Assembly (NCBI RefSeq): GCF_964222135.1
Contig: NZ_CAXQBR010000066.1
Location: forward strand, 1-40,616
From: Euzebya sp.
Lineage (GTDB): Bacteria > Actinomycetota > Nitriliruptoria > Euzebyales > Euzebyaceae
DNA length: 40,616 nucleotides
Direction: 5' to 3'
Shown: piece by piece, positions 30,792 through 38,320 of the stretch
Position numbering within the stretch: the stretch's first letter is position 1
Layout: each line of letters starts with the position of its first letter
The notes under the pieces: model-generated
The model's input: the letters and a program-made list of their open reading frames with translations, nothing else
Database searches by the model: none
What the model was told of the DNA's origin: nothing
Made by a program: the position numbers and the translations under genes

Positions 30792-30835
30792 GTCAACGGT
30801 GGTTGACACTCCATCGGCCGTCAACTACAGTTGAC
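30792..30835 (+). promoter_or_regulatory. Twin palindromic operators in the HTH/Clp-N promoter
   Basis: GTCAAC-N4-GTTGAC occurs twice, at 30792-30807 and 30820-30835, with centres 28 bases apart. The first palindrome contains most of a consensus -35 (TTGACA, 30803-30808), and 17 bases later the second contains the -10 (TACAGT, 30826-30831). Transcription would start at about 30838, the A of the ATG, so the transcript is leaderless. Two dimers bound to these sites would occlude the promoter completely. The HTH protein encoded by the first gene is the obvious candidate to bind here. Confidence 0.75.
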
Positions 30836-30837
30836 AC

Positions 30838-31068
30838 ATGACCGCACCACCGGTGATGACCGCCGCAGGGGAGGCGTCGAGCCGCGACCCCGCCATCGGC
30901 CTCCGCGCCGTCGCCGCGCTCCGGGACCTGACCGATGACCTCGAGGTCCTGCAGGTCGACAACGCCCGCGAGCAGGGCTGGTCGTGGCAGCAGATCGCCG
31001 ATGCGCTCGGGGTCTCCAAGCAGGCGGTCCACAAGAAGCACGCGCGCAGCCGGCTGCGGAGGAGATGA
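30838..31068 (+). CDS. Small HTH DNA-binding protein (regulator of the Clp-N gene)
   Basis: The 76-residue protein has a helix pair (IGLRAVAALRDLTDDLEVLQVDNARE) and then a clear helix-turn-helix, WSWQQIADALGVSKQAVHKKHARS, close to sigma-70 region 4-like/MerR-type HTH. It has no ligand domain. It is followed 4 bases later by the Clp-N gene and preceded by two palindromes overlapping the promoter, so autorepression is likely. HTH plus Clp-N gene pairs of this kind occur widely in actinobacteria and are usually taken as stress-response modules; the signal is unknown. Confidence 0.85.
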   Translation: MTAPPVMTAAGEASSRDPAIGLRAVAALRDLTDDLEVLQVDNAREQGWSWQQIADALGVSKQAVHKKHARSRLRRR

Positions 31069-31072
31069 GGAC

Positions 31073-31591
31073 GTGTTCGAGCGGTTCACCGACAACGCCC
31101 GCGACGTGGTCGTCCGGGCCCAGCAGGTCGCCCGCGACCTCGGCCAGCGGACCATCCGCCCGACCGACATCCTGCTCGCCATGGCGGAGGGGACCGACCA
31201 GATGGCCGGCGACATCCTGCGCACCGCCGGGCTGGACGGGCCCCGGCTCCGCGAGCACCTGCGACACGCCTCGGACGCGGCGGTCCTGCGCACGCTGGGC
31301 ATCGACCTCGACGCCGTCCGCGACCAGGTCGCCGAGACCTTCGGCGATGGCGCCCTCGAGCGCGCTGCCCGCAAGCCCAAGGGCCACATCCCCTTCACCA
31401 AGCCGGCGAAGAAGGTGCTCGAGCTGTCCCTCCGCGAGTCCCTCGCCCGCAAGGACGGGTACATCGGCACCGAGCACATCCTGCTCGCGCTGTTCCGGGA
31501 GGGCGGCGAGGCGGCGGACCTCCTCCGCGCGTCCGGCATCGACCGCGGCCTGGTCGAGCAGGGGATCGCCGAACGGCGCGCCGCGGCCTGA
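31073..31591 (+). CDS. Stand-alone Clp N-terminal domain protein
   Basis: The 172-residue protein has two Clp_N repeats: FERFTDNARDVVVRAQQVARDLGQRTIRPTDILLAM and, after a linker, FTKPAKKVLELSLRESLARKDGYIGTEHILLALF. In ClpA/ClpC these repeats bind adaptors and substrates (or phosphoarginine); here there is no AAA+ domain, so it is an adaptor-like or decoy protein. Its GTG is 4 bases after the HTH gene, so the two are co-transcribed and co-regulated. The combination suggests control of ClpC-dependent proteolysis, by inference. Confidence 0.87.
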   Translation: MFERFTDNARDVVVRAQQVARDLGQRTIRPTDILLAMAEGTDQMAGDILRTAGLDGPRLREHLRHASDAAVLRTLGIDLDAVRDQVAETFGDGALERAARKPKGHIPFTKPAKKVLELSLRESLARKDGYIGTEHILLALFREGGEAADLLRASGIDRGLVEQGIAERRAAA

Positions 31592-31667
31592 GCTCACCGG
31601 GGTCCGGGCGCGGGCCGCGCGGCTACGGTCGGGCGACGGCGACCGCGACGATCCCCCGGAGGACGCG

Positions 31668-32465
31668 ATGACCCTGACCCTCGGCGACGGCCCCCTCACG
31701 ACCACCCCGCCCGAGCAGACGAACTACACCGTCGACGGGCCGCCGCACCGGCTGCTCCTGTCGCCGTTCCCGCGGCGGGTGCGCGCGGTGTTCGCCGGCC
31801 AGGTGGTGCTCGACACCGTCGAGGGGCGGCTGCTGCACGAGTCGAACATGCTGCCCGTCCTCTACGTCCCCACCGCCGACGTCAGCGCGGACCTGCTGGT
31901 CGACTCCGACCACACCACTCACTGCCCGTTCAAGGGCGACGCCCGCTACTGGTCGATCCGCGTGGGCGACCGCACCGCCACCGACGCGGTGTGGGGCTAC
32001 CCCGACCCGAAGGCAGCGGCCGCCTGGCTCGAGGGGTACCAGGCCTTCTACTGGGACCGCCTCGACGCCTGGTTCGACGAGGACGAGCAGGTGCACGGCC
32101 ACCTCCGCGACCCCTACCACCGGGTCGACGCGCGGCGGTCCAGCCGGCACGTCGTGGTCCGCCACGGCGACGTGGTCCTGGCCGAGTCGACCCGCCCGGT
32201 CGTCGTCAGCGAGACGGGTCTGCCGAACCGGTTCTACCTGCCCGCCGGCGACGTGCGCACCGACCTGCTGACCTCGTCCACCACGCGGACCCACTGCCCC
32301 TACAAGGGGGATGCCTCCTACTGGTCACTGCGTGACGGCTCGGGCCACGACATCGCGTGGAGCTACGAGACGCCGTTCGCCGAGGCCCTCCCCGCCGCCG
32401 GCCACCTGTGCCTCCTCGGCGACGGCGTGACCACCGAGGTCGACGGGGTCGAGCTGCCCGGCTGA
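31668..32465 (+). CDS. Double-DUF427 protein
   Basis: The 265-residue protein has two DUF427 units. The first (about 35-110) has RAVFAGQVVLDTVEGRLLHESNMLPVLYVPTADV and HCPFKGDARYWSI; the second (about 165-245) has VVRHGDVVLAESTRPVVVSETGLPNRFYLPAGDV and HCPYKGDASYWSL. The repeated H-C-P-[FY]-K-G motif is the family signature. Function of DUF427 is not known. A CCGGAGG ribosome site precedes ATG 31668. It is 76 bases after the Clp-N gene and may be in the same unit. Confidence 0.85.
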   Translation: MTLTLGDGPLTTTPPEQTNYTVDGPPHRLLLSPFPRRVRAVFAGQVVLDTVEGRLLHESNMLPVLYVPTADVSADLLVDSDHTTHCPFKGDARYWSIRVGDRTATDAVWGYPDPKAAAAWLEGYQAFYWDRLDAWFDEDEQVHGHLRDPYHRVDARRSSRHVVVRHGDVVLAESTRPVVVSETGLPNRFYLPAGDVRTDLLTSSTTRTHCPYKGDASYWSLRDGSGHDIAWSYETPFAEALPAAGHLCLLGDGVTTEVDGVELPG

Positions 32466-32494
32466 TCACGCCGCTCGGGTGGAGGGGGGACCGG

Positions 32495-32917
32495 TCACCG
32501 CTCCTGGTCGTGCGCCCTCCGCGGCATGGGGTACCACTCGGCGCCGGCCGGCTCGCCGGCCAGGTTCCAGCTCCACGAGACCGTCGGCGTGATCCGCACG
32601 TACCAGCCGGGCCCGATGAGACCGGTCCGCTCGACGGGGTCATCGGCGTGGCCGTACACCCGGATGCCGCGGGCGACGAACGGGTCGAGCGAGGCGAGGT
32701 CGTCGACGACCAGCGCGACGTCCCTGCGGCCCGCCATCACGTTGCGGACCTTCCTCGTGGAGAGGAACGACTCGCCGCCGCCGCCGATCCACAGCACGTC
32801 GTCGTCGAGCTCGAACGCCACCGGCACGACGTCGGGCTGGCCCCCCGCGTCCACGGTGGCGATGCGGGCGAGGGGCTGCGCGGTGAGGTAGTCGCGCTCG
32901 GCCTGGGTGAAGCTCAT
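32495..32917 (-). CDS. PPOX-class F420/flavin-dependent oxidoreductase
   Basis: The 140-residue split-barrel protein reads AERDYLTAQPLARIATVDAGGQPDVVPVAFELDDDVLWIGG, then KVRNVMAGRRDVALVVDDLASLDPFVARGIRVYGHAD and a tail with ITPTVSWSWNL. This is the PPOX-class F420-dependent subfamily common in actinobacteria (the ARIATVDAxGxPxVVPV block and the IRVxGxA strand). The substrate is unknown. Its ATG at 32917 overlaps the VOC gene stop as ATGA. Confidence 0.88.
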   Translation of the reverse strand: MSFTQAERDYLTAQPLARIATVDAGGQPDVVPVAFELDDDVLWIGGGGESFLSTRKVRNVMAGRRDVALVVDDLASLDPFVARGIRVYGHADDPVERTGLIGPGWYVRITPTVSWSWNLAGEPAGAEWYPMPRRAHDQER

Positions 32918-33285
32918 CGGGAGGGTCCTTCCGGCGGAGGGGTGACGGGCATGTGCGAGCCGAACGACAGCAGGTTGCCGTCCGGGTCGGCGACGACGAA
33001 GGTGCGCTGGCCCCAGGGCTCACGGCGGAGGGGGTGGTGGAGCCGCGCCCCGCGCTCCCGCACCTCGAGGTAGAGAGCCCTGACGTCGTCGACCTCGAAC
33101 CGGACGGCGAGGAGATCGGGCTCGGGAGGGGGCGCCGGCCACGGCGGGTCGGTCTTCCGGCGCAGGTTGAGCGCCACGCCGTCACGGCTCAGCTGCGCGT
33201 GGAACGGCGGGACGCCGTAGACGTAGTCCACGCGGAAGGCCAGCACGTCGGCGTAGAACTCGATCGAGGGAGGGATCGCCCGCAC
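32914..33285 (-). CDS. VOC/glyoxalase-fold protein
   Basis: The 123-residue protein has a single VOC module: SIEFYADVLAFRVDYVYGVPPFHAQLSRDGVALNLRR and a second half with LLAVRFEVDDVRALYLEVRERGARLHHPLRREPWGQRTFVVADPDGNLLSFG, typical of bleomycin-resistance/dioxygenase-fold proteins that work as dimers. GTG 33285 starts close to the usual N-terminal strand; a few residues of that strand (QVFV) lie upstream, so an undetected start is possible. It is the middle gene of a three-gene minus-strand operon (33570 to 32495). Confidence 0.8.
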   Translation of the reverse strand: MRAIPPSIEFYADVLAFRVDYVYGVPPFHAQLSRDGVALNLRRKTDPPWPAPPPEPDLLAVRFEVDDVRALYLEVRERGARLHHPLRREPWGQRTFVVADPDGNLLSFGSHMPVTPPPEGPSR

Positions 33286-33306
33286 GAAGACCTGGGCGAA
33301 CGCCCG

Positions 33307-33570
33307 TCACGTCCCCCGCCACGGGGCCGGTCGAGCCTCCGGGAGATCGGTCGCGGCCGTCAGCTCCTCCCACGTGGGGAAACCGAGCTCGGCGGCCAGC
33401 ACCTGCTGTGCGTCCCGCAGCGTGAAGCGGGCGTCCAGGACCTCGAGGTCGGTCATGCCGGCGAACCGCGGCGCGTGCTGCCGGATCCGCTCCGGCACGG
33501 TGATCAGCCCCGCCCGGTGGTCGCGCACCAAGTGCTTCGCACGCTTGCGGATGTTCTCGAGTTCGTCCAT
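33307..33570 (-). CDS. Small helical protein (ankyrin-like N-terminal motif)
   Basis: The 87-residue protein reads MDELENIRKRAKHLVRDHRAG, then VPERIRQHAPRFAGMTDLEVLDARFTLRDAQQVLAAELGFPTWEELTA. The second half, with RDAQxVLAxExGFPxWxxL, is a helical motif often found at the start of ankyrin-repeat or glyoxalase proteins in actinobacteria; here it stands alone before a VOC gene. Perhaps a split of such a fusion. A GGGAGC-like site lies upstream of ATG 33570. Divergent from HerA. Confidence 0.7.
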   Translation of the reverse strand: MDELENIRKRAKHLVRDHRAGLITVPERIRQHAPRFAGMTDLEVLDARFTLRDAQQVLAAELGFPTWEELTAATDLPEARPAPWRGT

Positions 33571-33679
33571 GGGAGCCTCATGAACGAGTGGGCCGTGCCC
33601 TTCCCGGACGTCCCGGGCGCACCTCGACGCGTGCGGCGAGGTCACCATATCCCATGTCGACCCGTCTGGGACGACCGGT

Positions 33680-33716
33680 GCAGGTGCTCGGCGTTGTCGC
33701 ACCTGCTGCCTATCGT
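33680..33716 (+). promoter_or_regulatory. Inverted repeat and -10 upstream of the HerA-like gene
   Basis: GCAGGTG (33680-33686) and CACCTGC (33700-33706) form a perfect 7-bp inverted repeat. TATCGT (33711-33716) would be a -10 with a transcription start at or next to ATG 33724. No good -35 is seen at 17 bases. A regulator may take its place. Tentative. Confidence 0.35.
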
Positions 33717-33723
33717 GAGGGTC

Positions 33724-35457
33724 ATGGATGTCCCCACCCCCGATGCCCAGACCACGCCCGCCGGCCGCGTCATCGGGACCGAGGCCGCCCGGCCGCTCGA
33801 GTTCCACGTGCACGTGGGGCCCGGCCAGTTCCTCCAGCTCGACGACATCGTCGCGGTCCGCCGGCCCGTCCCGGGGCAGTCCGACATCGAGCTGTACGGC
33901 GTGGTCACCGAGGTGCGGGGCTTCCACGAGGGGCTCGAGCACCACTCCGACGTCGAGCGGGTCATGGCCGGGCAGATGTACGGCCGGGCATCGGAGGTCG
34001 CGACGATCCTCACCACCCGGATCGAGCCGGAGGTGTTCCTGCCGCCGATCCCCGGCAACGAGGTCCACAAGGTCGCCGGCCGTCAGCGCGACAAGGCGAT
34101 GTTCCTCGACAAGATCGAGCCGGGGCGACGCCTCGCGTCGGGTCTGCACCGCGCAGGTGGACCGGTCTTCGTGGACGCCGACTTCGTCGACGGGACCAGC
34201 GGCGCGCACGTGAACATCTCCGGCGTCTCCGGCGTGGCGACCAAGACGTCCTACGCCACGTTCCTGCTGCACGCGCTGTTCCACGACGGCTCGACCGTGC
34301 TCGGCCCCTCCGGAAAGCACGCCCGATCGCTGATCTTCAACGTGAAGGGCCAGGACCTGCTGTACCTGGACCAGCCGAACGCCCGGCTCAGCGTCGAGCA
34401 GCGGGCCAGATGGGCCGAGGTCGGCCTGCCCGCGCAACCCTTCGGCTCGGTCGCGTTCTGGTCGCCCCCGGTGAAGGGGGCGGCATCGCCCACCCCCGCC
34501 AGCGCCCGCAAGGACAAGGTCCGCGCCTACTGGTGGTCGCTGGCGGACTTCTGCGCCGAGGGCATGCTCAGCCTGCTCTTCGCCGACACCGACGACGAGC
34601 GCCAGCAGTACACCGCGGTCGCCCGCAACGTCGCGACCGCCCTCGAGCGGTTCGCCACCCCCCTCGCCCAGGGAGGGGTCCAGATCGGCGTGGAGCAGGC
34701 CACCACCTTCGCCGACCTGGTCCGGATCATCCGCGACTACGCCGAGGACGAGGACCCCCAGTGGGTCGGCCGGTTCGCCACCTCCGGGTCGATCGGGGCG
34801 TTCATGCGCCGGCTCGACTCCGCCGCGGACCACGTCGCCCACCTGATCCGCGGCGACCAGGACGGCTGGCAGCGCCACCGGGTCCGGGTCATGAGCTCCG
34901 ACGAGCAGGTCAACGTCGTCGACCTCACCCCGCTGTCCGGTCGGGCCCAGCGCTTCGTCGTCGGCGCGCTGCTGACCCAGGAGTTCGCGGCCAAGGAGGC
35001 GCGGGGCACCCGCGACCCGCTGCTGTTCGTCGTGCTCGACGAGCTCAACAAGTACGCCCCCCGGCAGGGCAACTCACCCATCAAGTCGACCCTCGTCGAG
35101 ATCGCCGAGCGCGGACGGTCCCTCGGGATGATCCTCATCGGCGCCCAGCAGACCGCCTCCGCGGTCGACGAGGCGATCATCACCAACGCCTCGATCAAGG
35201 TCGTCGGCCGCATGGACCCCGCCGAGGCGTCGAAGAACGAGTACCGCTGGATGCCCGAGTCCCAGCGCGACCGGGCGATGCTGATCAACCCGGGCACGAT
35301 GATCCTGAAGCAGCCGCGCGTCCCGGCGCCGCTCGTCGTGAACTTCCCGATGCCCGCGTGGGCGACCCGGGCGGAGGAGGTCGCGATGGACGTCGCGGGC
35401 GCGCCCGGCCTCGCGGGCGGCGACCCCTTCGACACCGACACGTTCACCCGCGGCTGA
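33724..35457 (+). CDS. HerA-like hexameric ATPase/helicase (DUF87)
   Basis: The 577-residue protein has an N-terminal barrel (about 15-150: GRVIGTEAARPLEFHVHV, DIVAVRRPVPGQSDIELYGVVTEVRG) and an ATPase core with a Walker A of form GVSGVATKTS (Thr where the usual Gly precedes Lys), Walker B LLFVVLDELNKYAP (about 435-450), AERGRSLGMILIGAQQTASAV as the sensor region and NASIKVVGRMDPAEA. This is the HerA/FtsK-like group that translocates DNA in repair with NurA nuclease. No NurA is next to it. ATG 33724 has a -10 7 bases upstream and no leader. It may be an accessory ATPase of unknown role. Confidence 0.83.
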   Translation: MDVPTPDAQTTPAGRVIGTEAARPLEFHVHVGPGQFLQLDDIVAVRRPVPGQSDIELYGVVTEVRGFHEGLEHHSDVERVMAGQMYGRASEVATILTTRIEPEVFLPPIPGNEVHKVAGRQRDKAMFLDKIEPGRRLASGLHRAGGPVFVDADFVDGTSGAHVNISGVSGVATKTSYATFLLHALFHDGSTVLGPSGKHARSLIFNVKGQDLLYLDQPNARLSVEQRARWAEVGLPAQPFGSVAFWSPPVKGAASPTPASARKDKVRAYWWSLADFCAEGMLSLLFADTDDERQQYTAVARNVATALERFATPLAQGGVQIGVEQATTFADLVRIIRDYAEDEDPQWVGRFATSGSIGAFMRRLDSAADHVAHLIRGDQDGWQRHRVRVMSSDEQVNVVDLTPLSGRAQRFVVGALLTQEFAAKEARGTRDPLLFVVLDELNKYAPRQGNSPIKSTLVEIAERGRSLGMILIGAQQTASAVDEAIITNASIKVVGRMDPAEASKNEYRWMPESQRDRAMLINPGTMILKQPRVPAPLVVNFPMPAWATRAEEVAMDVAGAPGLAGGDPFDTDTFTRG

Positions 35458-35492
35458 CCGTCCACGTCGGGGAACGCCCCGTCGGGGTCATG

Positions 35493-35508
35493 TGGGGGCG
35501 ATCCCCCA
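35493..35508 (+). terminator. Short hairpin after the HerA-like gene
   Basis: TGGGGG (35493-35498), loop CGAT, CCCCCA (35503-35508). It is a 6-bp stem with no T run, 35 bases after the HerA stop, and could end that transcript before the ABC cassette. Weak evidence. Confidence 0.35.
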
Positions 35509-35578
35509 TGGCTGGTCCGACCGCAGGCGGTGATGCTGTCGGTCGTCCTCCCCACGACCCCGACCGAGGAGATCCCGC

Positions 35579-36508
35579 GTGACCCTGATCGCCACCGACG
35601 GCCTCACCAAGCGCTTCGGCCAGGTGACCGCGGTGTCGGACCTGACCGTCGCCATCGGCGAGGGGGTCGTCGGGCTCATCGGCGCCAACGGAGCCGGCAA
35701 GTCGACGCTGATCAAGATGCTGCTCGGCCTGCTGCCGGCCACCAGCGGCACCGCGACCGTGCTCGACCTCGACGTGGCCGCGGACGGGCCCGCCATCCGC
35801 GAGCGCGTCGGGTACATGCCCGAGCACGACTGCCTCCCACCCGACGTCGCGGCGACCGAGCTCGTCGTGCACATGGCGCGGATGTCCGGCCTCCCGCCCA
35901 CCGCCGCCCGCGAGCGCACGGCCGACATCCTCCGCCACGTCGGGTTGTACGAGGAGCGGTACCGGCCCATCGGGGGCTACTCGACCGGCATGCGCCAGCG
36001 GGTCAAGCTCGCCCAGGCGCTGGTCCACGACCCCGAGGTGGTCCTGCTGGACGAGCCGACCAACGGGCTGGACCCCGCCGGTCGCGACGACATGCTCGGG
36101 CTGATCGCCCGGATCAGCGCCGAGTTCGGCATCTCGGTGCTGGTGACCTCCCACCTCCTCGGCGAGCTCGAGCGGGTGTGTGACCACGTCGTCGTCATCG
36201 ACGCCGGCCGGCTGCTCCGCGCCTCCTCCACCGCCGACGTCACCGCCGCCAGCCAGGTGCTGGTCGTCGAGGTCGACGACCGCCACGACGAGGTCGCCGC
36301 AGCCCTGCAGCGCGCCGGCCTCGACGTGCAGACCGCGGGGCGGCTCATCGAGGTGCAGCTGCGCGACGACGCGACCTACGACGCCGTCCGCGACGCGGTC
36401 GTCGCCGCCGGGCTCGGCCTGATCCGCATGGAGCGACGACGCCATCGGATGGCAGAGATCTTCACCGCTACCACGACCGCCGCGACGGGAGCTGCGACCC
36501 ATGGCTGA
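35579..36508 (+). CDS. ABC transporter ATPase (CcmA/NatA-type), first of two
   Basis: The 309-residue ATPase has Walker A GANGAGKST, a Q-loop (YMPEHDCL), signature YSTGMRQRVKLAQ, Walker B VVLLDEPTNGLDP and switch His VTSHLLGEL. The C-terminal 90 residues (VEVDDRHDEVAAALQRAGL) match the extension of ABC-2 exporter ATPases. GAGGAG ribosome site before GTG 35579. Its 3' end overlaps the permease start by 8 bases. It is the first gene of a four-gene exporter operon. Confidence 0.92.
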   Translation: MTLIATDGLTKRFGQVTAVSDLTVAIGEGVVGLIGANGAGKSTLIKMLLGLLPATSGTATVLDLDVAADGPAIRERVGYMPEHDCLPPDVAATELVVHMARMSGLPPTAARERTADILRHVGLYEERYRPIGGYSTGMRQRVKLAQALVHDPEVVLLDEPTNGLDPAGRDDMLGLIARISAEFGISVLVTSHLLGELERVCDHVVVIDAGRLLRASSTADVTAASQVLVVEVDDRHDEVAAALQRAGLDVQTAGRLIEVQLRDDATYDAVRDAVVAAGLGLIRMERRRHRMAEIFTATTTAATGAATHG

Positions 36509-37400
36509 GCAGACGGCCCCCGCCACCGCCGACGCCCAGGGCGTCATCCACGACATCGGCTACCGGCACTACGACGGCCCGCGGCTCGGCCGCGGCTACA
36601 TCCGCCGGTCGTTGTTCACCGAGAGCCTCCGCGCCGCCTACGGGCTCGGTCGCAGCACCCGGTCGAAGGTCATGCCGATGATCCTGCTGGCGGTGATGTG
36701 CCTCCCCGCCCTCGCGATCGTCGCGATCACCGCCGTCACCCGGTCCGACGAGCTCGTCGCCGACTACCTGTCCTACCAGCTCAACATGCAGGTGGTCATC
36801 TCGATCTTCGTCGCGGCCCAGGCGCCGGCGCTCGTGTCCCGCGACCTCCGCTTCGGGGTCATGTCGCTGTACTTCTCCCGACCGCTCGAACGCCCCGACT
36901 ACGTCCTCGCGAAGGTCGGTGCCATGGCCGCCGCGCTGCTGGTGCTCATGGGCACGCCGCTGGTGATCATGTTCCTCGGCGCCCTCGTCGTCGGGCTGCC
37001 GCTGGGCGACCAGGTCCCCGACCTCCTCCGCGCGCTCGCCGGCACCGCCCTGCTGGCCGGCATCCTCGCCGGGCTCGGCGCGCTCATCGCGGCGATCACG
37101 CCTCGCCGCGGCCTCGCCGTCGCGGCGATAGTGGCGGTCCTCGTCGTCCTGTCCGGCGTCCAGGCGGTCACCCAGGAGATCGCGATCGAGCAGGGGGCCG
37201 GTGAGGGCGTGGCCTACCTCGGCCTCCTCTCCCCCTACACCCTTGTCGACGGGGTGCAGAGCGGCCTGCTCGGCGCCACCAGCTCCCTCCCCGTCCCGCC
37301 CGGGGCCGGCAGTCTCGTCTTCCTCGGCGTCGGCCTGCTCCTCGTCGGCGGGTCGATCGCAGCCCTGCTGGCCCGCTACCGATCGGTGTCGGTGTCATGA
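36501..37400 (+). CDS. ABC-2-type permease, first of two
   Basis: The 299-residue protein starts with the conserved cytoplasmic stretch GVIHDIGYRHYDGPRLGRGYIRRSLF seen in actinobacterial ABC-2 permeases, then six hydrophobic segments (from about 60: MILLAVMCLPALAIVAI; 130-150: AAALLVLMGTPLVIMFLGALVVG; and so on) and a basic C-terminus. It pairs with the ATPase at 35579. Its stop overlaps the second ATPase start as ATGA. The substrate is unknown; lipid or peptide export is typical. Confidence 0.87.
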   Translation: MAEQTAPATADAQGVIHDIGYRHYDGPRLGRGYIRRSLFTESLRAAYGLGRSTRSKVMPMILLAVMCLPALAIVAITAVTRSDELVADYLSYQLNMQVVISIFVAAQAPALVSRDLRFGVMSLYFSRPLERPDYVLAKVGAMAAALLVLMGTPLVIMFLGALVVGLPLGDQVPDLLRALAGTALLAGILAGLGALIAAITPRRGLAVAAIVAVLVVLSGVQAVTQEIAIEQGAGEGVAYLGLLSPYTLVDGVQSGLLGATSSLPVPPGAGSLVFLGVGLLLVGGSIAALLARYRSVSVS

Positions 37401-38320
37401 GCGTCCTCACCCTCGACCAGGTGTCCCGCTGGTTCGGCAACGTCGTCGCCGTGAACGACGTCACGATGTCGATCGGCCCGGGTGTCACCGGCCTGCTCGG
37501 CCCCAACGGCGCGGGCAAGTCGACCCTCATCAACATGATGGCGGGCTTCCTCGCCCCCTCCGCCGGGACGGTGACCCTGGACGGCGAGGCGGTGTGGCGC
37601 AACGAGGCCATCTACACGCGCATCGGGCTGGTCCCCGAGCAGGAGGCCATGTACGACTCGGTGTCCGGGGGGCGGTTCGTGCTCGCGAACGCCGAGCTCC
37701 ACGGCCTGGCGGACCCCGAGGCCGCCGCGACGCGGGCCATCGAGACCGTGCACATGGCCGAGTTCGCCGACCGGGACATCGCCACGTACTCGAAGGGCAT
37801 GAAGCAGCGGATCAAGGTGGCGACCGCCCTGGTGCACGACCCGCCGGTGCTGCTCCTCGACGAGCCGTTCAACGGCATGGACCCGCGCCAGCGCCTCCAG
37901 CTGATGGACCTGCTCGACGAGATGGGCGCGGCCGGGCGGACGATCCTGTTCAGCTCCCACATCCTCGAGGAGGTCGAGCAGATCGCCGGGCAGATCCAGG
38001 TCATGGTCGCCGGCCGCCACGCGGCCTCGGGGGACTTCCGGCACATCCGCCGGCTCATGACCGAGCGACCCCACCGGTACGTCGTCCGCTCCGGCGACGA
38101 CCGCCAGCTCGCTGCCGCGATCATCGCCGGCACCGGCGCCACGGGGATCGAGCTGCTGGACGGCACCGACAGCGCCTTGCACGTGCAGGCCTCCGACGTC
38201 GCGACGTTCACCCGCGCGCTGCCCCGGCTCGCCGCCGACCACGGCATCCGCCTGTTCGAGGTCAGCCCGGCCGACGAATCCCTCGAGAGCGTCTTCTCCT
38301 ACCTGGTGGCACGCCCGTGA
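37397..38320 (+). CDS. ABC transporter ATPase, second of two
   Basis: The 307-residue ATPase has Walker A GPNGAGKST, signature YSKGMKQRIKVAT, Walker B VLLLDEPFNGMDP and switch His FSSHILEEV. DEPF rather than DEPT is a small change that some exporters share. The C-terminal extension (RYVVRSGDDRQLAAAII and ESVFSYLV) is the ABC-2 type. It overlaps its neighbours on both sides (ATGA and GTGA), so it is tightly coupled. Confidence 0.92.
   Translation: MSVLTLDQVSRWFGNVVAVNDVTMSIGPGVTGLLGPNGAGKSTLINMMAGFLAPSAGTVTLDGEAVWRNEAIYTRIGLVPEQEAMYDSVSGGRFVLANAELHGLADPEAAATRAIETVHMAEFADRDIATYSKGMKQRIKVATALVHDPPVLLLDEPFNGMDPRQRLQLMDLLDEMGAAGRTILFSSHILEEVEQIAGQIQVMVAGRHAASGDFRHIRRLMTERPHRYVVRSGDDRQLAAAIIAGTGATGIELLDGTDSALHVQASDVATFTRALPRLAADHGIRLFEVSPADESLESVFSYLVARP

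Noticed and set aside
33307-34878. A long minus-strand frame over the HerA gene
   Set aside because: Only its last 87 codons (33307-33570) look like protein; the rest is antisense to conserved HerA motifs.
29125-35457. Phage-defence island (methyltransferase, Clp-N, HerA)
   Set aside because: No nuclease, helicase set or known BREX/DISARM core is present, and the intervening genes are ordinary PPOX, VOC and DUF427 families.
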